This document shows, piece by piece, positions 1-5,699 of a stretch of DNA of 7,316 bases. The stretch comes from Bacteroidota bacterium. Its GTDB lineage: Bacteria; Bacteroidota; Bacteroidia; Bacteroidales; Bacteroidaceae. The DNA is taken from contig JAEZKJ010000095.1 of NCBI GenBank assembly GCA_023415545.1, positions 1 through 7,316 of the forward strand. The letters run 5' to 3'. A model generated the notes under the pieces. The model saw only the letters and a list, made by a program, of their open reading frames with translations, did not search any database and was not told the DNA's origin. The translations under genes were made by a program, and so were the position numbers. Every line of letters starts with the position of its first letter. Position 1 is the stretch's first letter.

Positions 1-372
1 TTTTGATAAAGATATTGCAGTGTAGATAGTTTGGTTGTAAAGTGGCATTCTTAACTGTACTCCTGCAGTTGAGTTAAATTGTAATGTATTTGTCACATTG
101 TATGGTACCCCATAAGAAGAACCATCAGTTACGGATACCGGAGGATCAAAGTTATCATTAAAATTGGCAAAACCATTAATCTGTGGTAATAGCTTAGCAC
201 GGTTTTCCGAGATTGAATAACTGCTTTTCCTCATTTCGTTGCGTTGTCCTTGCAAGGAAAGATTGTTTTCTATACCCTTCTTTAAGCACTCTTCAAGCGT
301 AAGGAGCTCTTGTGAAAAGCTTTTTGACAAACAAAAACATAATAGAGCAAAAATGAACAAAAATTTTTTCAT
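1..372 (-). CDS. TolC-family outer-membrane efflux protein (N-terminal part; runs off the window)
   Basis: An open frame of 124 codons starts with ATG at 372 and stays open to base 1, so the C-terminal part lies outside the window. The N-terminus is a Sec signal peptide: MKK, then a hydrophobic run to about residue 16, with a likely cut at SFS|Q near residue 20. The mature part opens with LTLEECLKKGIENNLSLQGQ, the typical first helix of outer-membrane efflux proteins, and continues with a helical stretch ending in AKLLPQINGFANF, where these proteins turn into the first beta strands. TolC-type proteins form trimeric outer-membrane channels for RND, MFS or ABC exporters or for type I secretion. 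In Bacteroidota they often head an operon with a membrane-fusion protein and an RND pump, but whether that is so here is beyond the edge. The family call is firm; the substrate cannot be told. It has its own promoter candidate and follows a hairpin downstream of cyuA, so it is probably a separate transcript. Confidence 0.85.
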   Translation of the reverse strand, partial: MKKFLFIFALLCFCLSKSFSQELLTLEECLKKGIENNLSLQGQRNEMRKSSYSISENRAKLLPQINGFANFNDNFDPPVSVTDGSSYGVPYNVTNTLQFNSTAGVQLRMPLYNQTIYTAISLSK

Positions 373-395
373 AACACATTTTTCATAATTGGGTG

Positions 396-403
396 CAAAG
401 GTA
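396..403 (-). promoter_or_regulatory. Candidate -7 box for the TolC-family gene
   Basis: Read on the minus strand this is TACCTTTG, an exact match to the Bacteroidota sigma-ABfr -7 consensus TAnnTTTG. It lies 23 nt before the ATG, leaving a short leader. No clear TTG-type -33 element is seen 19-21 nt upstream, so the promoter would be weak or activator-dependent. Confidence 0.45.
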
Positions 404-432
404 GTAATTTACATTCTTATAATACTATTCAC

Positions 433-446
433 ATATCTTTAGATAT
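433..446. promoter_or_regulatory. 14-bp perfect palindrome, candidate operator upstream of the TolC-family gene
   Basis: ATATCT-TT-AGATAT is a perfect inverted repeat (6-bp arms, 2-bp centre). It ends 29 bp upstream of the candidate -7 box, near the place where the -33 element should be but is not recognisable. That position would suit a dimeric regulator of the efflux gene. It is AT-rich and such repeats also arise by chance, so the operator role is inference. Confidence 0.3.
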
Positions 447-538
447 TGTCCTTTTTCACCTTTTTATTTACATTTATATCATAAATCGTTAAGTTCATTA
501 AATGTTTTTCGGTACTTCTCTTGTTATTATTATAATGA

Positions 539-580
539 AAAGAGCCCGGTAAAACCGAGCTCTTTCAAATATATTTTTTT
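539..580. terminator. Hairpin terminator downstream of cyuA-like gene, possibly bidirectional
   Basis: AAAGAGC (539-545) pairs with GCTCTTT (559-565). After one C/A mismatch, CGGT (547-550) pairs with ACCG (554-557) around an AAA loop. On the minus strand, where the dsbD-cyuA transcript runs, the stem ends in TTTT followed by AT-rich sequence. On the plus strand a run of seven T lies at 574-580. It separates the dsbD-cyuA unit from the TolC-family gene, so it is probably the terminator of that unit. Its distance from the cyuA stop is unusual. Confidence 0.65.
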
Positions 581-657
581 ACATAATTCATTCTAAAAAT
601 AGATATAATTATTGAAGCTTATGTGTTTGTGAATATATAGGTTCATTGTTTGTTTCT

Positions 658-683
658 ATACAATTAAGAAGATAGAATTGTAT
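658..683. repeat. AT-rich inverted repeat in the cyuA 3' region
   Basis: ATACAATT (658-665) and AATTGTAT (676-683) are exact reverse complements separated by 10 nt. On the minus strand this lies 58 nt after the cyuA stop. No T-run follows, so it is not a convincing terminator. It may be a 3'-end stabilising hairpin or chance in AT-rich DNA. Confidence 0.3.
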
Positions 684-741
684 TTAGATCTACCAATAAT
701 ATTATCGTAACTTTTAGATTAAAGTATTTTAATTCAGAAAA

Positions 742-2037
742 TTAATCACAATGCTTGTGAGTCATTATATCTAAAACAACTCTGTCGGTTTCATTCATTC
801 CAACCGTTCCTATTGTTGTAAGGTTACGTATTGTTTTATCAACATCTGTATCAATAATACCTTCTACCGATGTTACACATTTATTCTCCATGGCCATTAT
901 AGCAGATAATATAGCTGTAGATACACCACTTGTTAGTTTTAGTGTACAACTTGGTTTTGCTCCATCACAAATCATTCCTGTGATATTGGCAATCATGTTT
1001 TGTACAGCATAACTAATCTGTTTATAATCACCACCCATAAGATATGTTATACCACAACTTGAACCGGTAGCAGCCACCACACATCCACAAAGAGCAGAAA
1101 GTCGGCCAAGGCTTTGTTTTATATAGATCACTGTTAAGTGACTTAAAATTAAAGCCCTTATTAGTTCTTCTTCACTATTATTATTATCTCGAGCATAAAT
1201 CACAACAGGAAGAGTAGCTGTAATACCTTGATTCCCACTTCCTGAGTTACTCATTACAGGAATCATTGCTCCAGCCATTCGCGCATCGCAAGCAGCCGAA
1301 GTGTATGATAAAATGTTCGAGAAAGTATTATCTCCAAGGAAATTTTTTTTATTACTGCTATTTCTTAATATTTTGCCCAACTCATGCCCATATGAACCAT
1401 TAAGAGAACGCTCTGCAGCCGATTTATTTAGTCTTTCCGATTCTAATATAAATCTAATTTCATCTATTGGGGCAGTAGTAGCAAACTCATAAACTTTATA
1501 AAGATTTAAATCAATATTTACTTCTTCATTAGCAACTGAGTTGTTTTGCTGTTTATCAAGAAATACCTCTTCATTTTTACTTAGATATATAAAGTTTGTA
1601 TGCCCTGAACTGATTATTGCTTTGGATATGTTGTCGCCCTCTTTACAAATAACTTCGATGTAAAGTTTTTCTTCAATATTAGTTTTTAGTGAAATGTTGA
1701 TATTGTTTTGGGCGATCATTTTTTTACCCTCTTCCACATGCTCGGAAGTTGAATCTTTAAGCACCTCAAGCCCATATTCTGATTTACCTACTAATGCACC
1801 AAGAGCAATTGCAATAGGTAACCCTATCATTCCTGTACCTGGAATACCAACTCCCATTGCATTCTTCAATATATTGGCACTTAAAAAAACCTCTATTTTT
1901 TCAGGGCGTTTAGAAAGTATTTCAGTAGCCTTAGCGACACAAAGTGCAACTGCAATTGGCTCAGTACAGCCTATTGCAGGTACTACTTCACGATTTATAA
2001 GGTTAATAATCTGCTCTCTTTCAGATTTATCCATCAT
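742..2037 (-). CDS. cyuA: L-cysteine desulfidase / L-serine dehydratase alpha-like protein (CyuA/YhaM, UPF0597 family)
   Basis: This 431-residue cytoplasmic protein belongs to the CyuA/YhaM (UPF0597) family, which shares the iron-sulfur L-serine dehydratase alpha fold. Characterised members (E. coli CyuA, M. jannaschii MJ1025) convert L-cysteine to pyruvate, ammonia and sulfide with an oxygen-labile [4Fe-4S] cluster. Visible hallmarks are PAIGCTEP at 20-27 (C24), the glycine-rich GVGIPGTGMIGLP at 62-74, SNSGSGNQG at 263-271, CGCVVAATGSSCG at 317-329 and ICDGAKPSC at 356-364. C24 with C317 or C319, C357 and C364 are candidate cluster ligands. Length matches the family (about 430-440), with no signal peptide. 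The start has two adjacent ATGs; the upstream one is chosen. It begins 7 nt after the dsbD stop, so co-transcription and perhaps translational coupling are likely. Substrate choice (cysteine versus serine) is from family knowledge and not visible in the sequence. Confidence 0.88.
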   Translation of the reverse strand: MMDKSEREQIINLINREVVPAIGCTEPIAVALCVAKATEILSKRPEKIEVFLSANILKNAMGVGIPGTGMIGLPIAIALGALVGKSEYGLEVLKDSTSEHVEEGKKMIAQNNINISLKTNIEEKLYIEVICKEGDNISKAIISSGHTNFIYLSKNEEVFLDKQQNNSVANEEVNIDLNLYKVYEFATTAPIDEIRFILESERLNKSAAERSLNGSYGHELGKILRNSSNKKNFLGDNTFSNILSYTSAACDARMAGAMIPVMSNSGSGNQGITATLPVVIYARDNNNSEEELIRALILSHLTVIYIKQSLGRLSALCGCVVAATGSSCGITYLMGGDYKQISYAVQNMIANITGMICDGAKPSCTLKLTSGVSTAILSAIMAMENKCVTSVEGIIDTDVDKTIRNLTTIGTVGMNETDRVVLDIMTHKHCD

Positions 2038-2044
2038 TGTGTTT

Positions 2045-4084
2045 TTATTTTTTGTAGTTTTTCAAACCAGTTTGTAGGAAGTCAACATACTTATCTACAT
2101 TTTCATCATATGAATACGATTTATTTAAAGGCATACCTTGGTTATCGATTAGAACATAGAATGGTTGAGCATTTGCACCAAACTTGCTTCTTTGAAGATA
2201 ACTCCATCTGTCACCAACAGTACGTAGAGTACGTTCATTGCCATTCTCAATAACTTTGATAGGCTCTTCCAAAGGTGTTTTATCGTCTACATAAAGAGTA
2301 ATTAAAATGTAATCGTTATTCATAATCTGGCTGACTTTTGAGTCGGTCCATACAGCAGCTTCCATCTTTCTACAGTTTACACAACCATATCCGGTGAAAT
2401 CGAGCATAACCGGTTTACCTGCTATTTTAGCAGCTTCCATACCAAGATCATAGTTATCATATTTAGCGTGGACCTCATTATTGTATAGGTTGAAGTCCTG
2501 AGTATTCATAGGTGGAGCAAAAGCACTTACAGCTTTCAAAGGAGCTCCCCAAAGTCCGGGAACCATATATACAGCAAATGCTAATGAGGCTAGTGCCATA
2601 AAGAAACGTGGAACACCAATCTTTGTATCATCATCATCGTGTGGGAACTTGATTTTACCAAGAAGATAGAATCCTAACAGAGCGAATATTACAATCCATA
2701 GTGAAAGGAATGTCTCTCTATCTAGAATTCTCCATCCGTAAGCAAGGTCGGCCACAGATAAGAACTTCAAAGCAAATGCAAGTTCTAAGAAACCAAGTAC
2801 AACTTTTATAACATTCATCCATCCTCCCGATTTAGGCATAGACTTAAGCCAAGATGGGAACATCGCAAAAAGTGTGAATGGTAAGGCAAGAGCAAGTGCA
2901 AATCCCAACATACCAATTGCTGGAGCAACTATGCTACCTGTTGTTGATACCTCTACAAGTAGGAATCCAATGATAGGACCTGTACATGAGAAGGATACAA
3001 GAGATAGTGTAAATGCCATGAGGAATATGCTAAGCAATCCACTGGTTTGTTCTGCTTTATTATCTACAGCGTTACTCCATTTTGATGGTAGTGTAATTTC
3101 GAAAGCCCCAAAGAATGAAGCAGCGAATACTACAAGCATCAAGAAGAATAGAATGTTGAATATCGCATTTGTTGAGAGTGCATTCAAAGCACTGGCACCG
3201 AAAATCAGAGTTACAGCAAGACCTAAAGTAACATAAATAACAACGATTGATACACCATATAACCAAGCATCACGTATACCTTTTTTCTTATCTTTTGAAC
3301 GTTTCAAAAAGAAACTTACTGTCATTGGAATGATAGGCCATACACATGGAGTAAAAAGAGCAAGAAGACCGCCAACGAAACCTGCAATGAAAATAAAGAA
3401 AATAGAACGATCGGTTGTCGAGTTGTTCTCTTCTCCAAAATTGTTCAACTCATTAATGACAGGTTTCCATAGATTCTCGATTGTTGATACATCTGTAGTT
3501 ACTGAATCTGTTTTAGCTTGTTCTGCTTCAGTAGTCACAGTTTTTTCAATATTTTTTTCATCTGCCTTAGCCTCTTCTTTTACGATATCATTTTTTTTCT
3601 CTGCCACACTGCTTTGTGGACCTTTACCTGAAAAAGAGAAAGATACCTCAGTAGGAGGGAGACAATTTTCATCATTACATGCCCCATACTCCAGATAACC
3701 TTCGATATGGAAAGTAGGAGCATTGAGTTTTAGCTTTTGAACGAATTTCGCTGTGTTTGCAAAATAACGAAGATTCATTTCGAATATTTTATCGAAGTTT
3801 TCAACCTCTTTACCAACAGGTTTAAGTTTACCATCAAGTGTGGCACCCTCAATTTTATCTACATTGAATGTTGCAGATATCGGACCACCCGAGGGTAGGT
3901 CAGTAGAGTATACATGCCATCCCGGTTCTATAGAGCCGGTAAAAATTATTTCAACTTCTGTAGGTGATAAATTCTTTAGCTCTGTCTTAAATTTTACAGG
4001 TTCTTGTATCTGCGCAATTGCTAAGAGGCTAAAAAATGTAAACAGGATGTAGGTGAGGAAAAATCTCTTTTTCATTACTTGCAT
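2045..4084 (-). CDS. dsbD: DsbD-like thiol:disulfide interchange protein (transmembrane reductant conduit)
   Basis: This 679-residue inner-membrane protein passes electrons from cytoplasmic thioredoxin to periplasmic thiol proteins. All three DsbD modules are present. After a signal peptide (about residues 1-24) comes the periplasmic N-domain (about 27-155) with the redox pair C136/C141 in GACNDENCLPP. A charged Lys/Glu/Thr-rich linker follows (155-225). The membrane core has about eight helices (about 228-512) carrying C247 in FTPCVWPIIPM and C367 in SCTGPIIGF, the two cysteines that relay electrons. The C-terminal thioredoxin-like domain (about 545-679) has CVNC (C568, C571) and a cis-proline region at NAQPFY (638-643). 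The N-domain pair is CX4C, against CX5C in E. coli DsbD. The start could be either M1 or M4; M4 gives the more classical MKKRFF signal peptide. It is the first gene of the unit with cyuA 7 nt downstream. Likely partners are periplasmic disulfide isomerases, thioredoxin-like proteins or peroxidases. Confidence 0.93.
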   Translation of the reverse strand: MQVMKKRFFLTYILFTFFSLLAIAQIQEPVKFKTELKNLSPTEVEIIFTGSIEPGWHVYSTDLPSGGPISATFNVDKIEGATLDGKLKPVGKEVENFDKIFEMNLRYFANTAKFVQKLKLNAPTFHIEGYLEYGACNDENCLPPTEVSFSFSGKGPQSSVAEKKNDIVKEEAKADEKNIEKTVTTEAEQAKTDSVTTDVSTIENLWKPVINELNNFGEENNSTTDRSIFFIFIAGFVGGLLALFTPCVWPIIPMTVSFFLKRSKDKKKGIRDAWLYGVSIVVIYVTLGLAVTLIFGASALNALSTNAIFNILFFLMLVVFAASFFGAFEITLPSKWSNAVDNKAEQTSGLLSIFLMAFTLSLVSFSCTGPIIGFLLVEVSTTGSIVAPAIGMLGFALALALPFTLFAMFPSWLKSMPKSGGWMNVIKVVLGFLELAFALKFLSVADLAYGWRILDRETFLSLWIVIFALLGFYLLGKIKFPHDDDDTKIGVPRFFMALASLAFAVYMVPGLWGAPLKAVSAFAPPMNTQDFNLYNNEVHAKYDNYDLGMEAAKIAGKPVMLDFTGYGCVNCRKMEAAVWTDSKVSQIMNNDYILITLYVDDKTPLEEPIKVIENGNERTLRTVGDRWSYLQRSKFGANAQPFYVLIDNQGMPLNKSYSYDENVDKYVDFLQTGLKNYKK

Positions 4085-4438
4085 TATATTTTATTTGTTA
4101 TAAATATACTTTTATAATGCAAAGAAAATGAATTACAAGCAAAAAGTTTACTTTATATATGAAAAAAAACAAATAATTGAGATTTTGAAAAGAAAAACTC
4201 TTTATTAAAATGCCAACTTTTATTCATTTGTAAGCATTGTTCTTCATAAAATGGGGAATAGATTTTCGATATTTTCAACTGTTTTTACTTATTGTGTGAT
4301 TTTTGTTGTGCTTTTTAAAAGTTTTAGTGAGTGTAATAGAAGTTAAGTTAAATTGCTGATAATATGTGTTCTACTGCAACTACAGAGTGTTTTAAGTGAA
4401 TTAATATCAATTTTTCTTCCAAAAAAAGTGTTCAAACT
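4085..4438. other. AT-rich intergenic region between dsbD and the tRNA-Ser promoter
   Basis: No credible gene is seen on either strand. The region must hold the dsbD promoter on the minus strand, but no exact TAnnTTTG box with a proper -33 partner was found. The nearest is TTTCTTTG (4127-4120, one mismatch), about 35 nt before the dsbD start, without a TTG at the right spacing. The rest is A/T-rich runs without clear structure. Confidence 0.6.
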
Positions 4439-4470
4439 CTTGCGAGATTCAAAAAAACAGCCTAATTTTG
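4439..4470 (+). promoter_or_regulatory. Bacteroidota-type promoter of the tRNA-Ser gene
   Basis: A -33 element CTTG (4439-4442) and a -7 box TAATTTTG (4463-4470) are separated by 20 bp, close to the Bacteroidota consensus TTTG-N19/21-TAnnTTTG. Transcription should start a few bases later, giving a leader of about 30 nt before the mature tRNA. That leader contains a small hairpin (CTTCA 4493-4497 with TGAAG 4502-4506) just ahead of the RNase P cut site. Confidence 0.7.
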
Positions 4471-4510
4471 CAACGCATTCGAAAGGAAAGCGCTTCATAA
4501 ATGAAGTTCT

Positions 4511-4595
4511 GGAGAGGTGGCAGAGTGGTCGATTGCGGCGGTCTTGAAAACCGTTGAACTGAGAGGTTCCCGGGGTTCGAATCCCTGTCTCTCCG
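4511..4595 (+). tRNA. tRNA-Ser (anticodon UGA, reads UCA)
   Basis: The 85-nt cloverleaf is complete. The acceptor stem GGAGAGG (4511-4517) pairs with TCTCTCC (4588-4594), ending in a G-U pair, with G73 as the discriminator base typical of serine tRNA. The anticodon stem GCGGT/ACCGT encloses the loop CTTGAAA with anticodon TGA at 4545-4547. A long class II variable arm follows, then the T arm CGGGG-TTCGAAT-CCCTG. The 3' CCA is not encoded (the gene is followed by CAAAG), so it must be added by the nucleotidyltransferase. It is on the opposite strand to all protein genes here and converges with acr3. Confidence 0.97.
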
Positions 4596-4602
4596 CAAAG
4601 TT

Positions 4603-4640
4603 AAAGGGTTCAAATCAATACGATTTGAACCCTTTTTTTT
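4603..4640 (+). terminator. Strong intrinsic terminator of tRNA-Ser, shared with the end of acr3
   Basis: AAAGGGTTCAAATC (4603-4616) and GATTTGAACCCTTT (4622-4635) form a perfect 14-bp stem with a 5-nt loop, followed by T residues to 4640. It starts 7 nt after the tRNA. The acr3 stop codon (4641-4639) overlaps the T-run, so the same stem immediately follows acr3 on the minus strand and may end both convergent transcripts. The minus-strand T-run is short (TTT), so termination in that direction is probably weaker. Confidence 0.92.
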
Positions 4641-5691
4641 ATATACATATTACATTATCGAAATATTTACGAGTTCTATTTGCAATATTTACCAATAATA
4701 ACATTACAGGAACCTCTACAAGTACACCAACTATGGTAGCTAATGCAGCTCCTGATTGTAATCCAAATAGAGATATAGCTACTGCAACAGATAATTCAAA
4801 GAAATTACTTGCTCCAATCATTCCTGCTGGAGCGGCTACATTATGAGGTAATTTCCACCATTTAGCCCAACCATAAGCAATGAAAAATATCAATACTGTT
4901 TGCAAAATAAGAGGTATTGCAATCAACAATATATGAAGTGGATTCTCCAATATTGTTTCACCTTGAAATGAAAAGAGAATAATAAGCGTTAATAGCAGTC
5001 CACCTATCGTATAATTATCAAATTTTTTAATAAACTGGTTGTTGAAATATTCCACTCCTTTTTTGTGTATAATTATTATGCGTGTAATTACACCGGCTGC
5101 AAGTGGTATAACTACAAATAGCACTACGGACAATAAAAGGGTGTCCCATGGAATAGATACACCACCAATACCCAACAGGAAAGCTACGATAGGGGCGAAG
5201 GCTATCAATATTATTAAATCGTTTACAGCTACTTGTACAAGGGTATAGGCTGCGTCTCCCTTTGTTAGATAACTCCATACAAATACCATTGCTGTACAAG
5301 GTGCAGCTCCCAACAGAACAGCTCCCGCTAAATATTCTTCAGCTAAATGTGTAGGTATAAGGGATTTGAAAGTTACATAAAAGAACAAATATGCTATTGC
5401 GAACATGGTAAAAGGCTTTATCAGCCAATTTGTGATACAAGTTACAATTATTCCTTTAGGTCGTTTTCCTACATTCTTAATACTTTTAAAATCTACCTTT
5501 AGCATCATAGGATATATCATTAACCAGATAAGTATAGCTACAGGTATAGATACGTTAGCATATTCAAATTTGCTCAATGTTTGTGGAATTATAGGAATCC
5601 ACTGTCCTATAGCAATCCCAATAACTATGCAAAGAGCAACCCATAGAGTTAAATATTTTTCGAAAAATCCAATTCCTTGTCTCTTTTTCAT
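4639..5691 (-). CDS. acr3: ACR3-family arsenite efflux permease
   Basis: This 350-residue inner-membrane protein has about ten hydrophobic helices and the length usual for ACR3 (roughly 340-370). ACR3 permeases export As(OH)3, driven by the proton gradient and in some systems coupled to an ATPase. The two residues known to be essential in characterised members are visible: the TM4 cysteine in GAAPCTAMVFVWS (C132) and the glutamate in GVLVEVPVML (E326). Other family segments are YPMMLKVDF (60-68), the acidic residue in VAVNDLI (154-160) and GASNFFELSVAVA (293-305). ArsB, the unrelated arsenite permease, does not carry these motifs. The ATG at 5691 lies 8 nt after the arsA stop in an A/T-rich leader, so the gene is translated from the arsA transcript. 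It is the last gene of the operon, since its stop overlaps the tRNA-Ser terminator. Confidence 0.94.
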   Translation of the reverse strand: MKKRQGIGFFEKYLTLWVALCIVIGIAIGQWIPIIPQTLSKFEYANVSIPVAILIWLMIYPMMLKVDFKSIKNVGKRPKGIIVTCITNWLIKPFTMFAIAYLFFYVTFKSLIPTHLAEEYLAGAVLLGAAPCTAMVFVWSYLTKGDAAYTLVQVAVNDLIILIAFAPIVAFLLGIGGVSIPWDTLLLSVVLFVVIPLAAGVITRIIIIHKKGVEYFNNQFIKKFDNYTIGGLLLTLIILFSFQGETILENPLHILLIAIPLILQTVLIFFIAYGWAKWWKLPHNVAAPAGMIGASNFFELSVAVAISLFGLQSGAALATIVGVLVEVPVMLLLVNIANRTRKYFDNVICI

Positions 5692-5699
5692 AATAGTAA

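Larger units (their letters stand above)
373..741. other. Intergenic region between cyuA-like gene and TolC-family gene
   Basis: This stretch of 369 bases is very AT-rich and no convincing coding frame is seen on either strand. It contains the TolC-side promoter candidate and palindrome (396-446), a terminator-like hairpin (539-565) and an AT-rich inverted repeat (658-683). The cyuA stop is about 176 nt before the hairpin, which would be a long 3' untranslated region. Confidence 0.7.

Noticed and set aside
566..573. TATATTTG on the minus strand, an exact -7 box match
   Set aside because: It sits directly against the terminator-like stem, so transcription would start inside the hairpin. No TTG-type -33 element is present 19-21 nt upstream, and nothing obvious is encoded before the next promoter.
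1694..2077. Plus-strand 127-codon open frame opposite cyuA
   Set aside because: It is antisense to a strongly conserved gene, its translation resembles no family, and it has no promoter of its own. The same applies to the plus-strand frames opposite dsbD, acr3 and arsA.
4120..4173. dsbD promoter candidates: TTTCTTTG (4127-4120), and TTTG (4173-4170) spaced 19 nt from TAAACTTT
   Set aside because: The first box has one mismatch and no -33 partner; the second has a good -33 but a poor -7. Neither is good enough to list as a promoter.
4353..4547. Plus-strand 64-codon open frame upstream of and into tRNA-Ser
   Set aside because: It overlaps the tRNA gene and its promoter, and the protein shows no recognisable family features.
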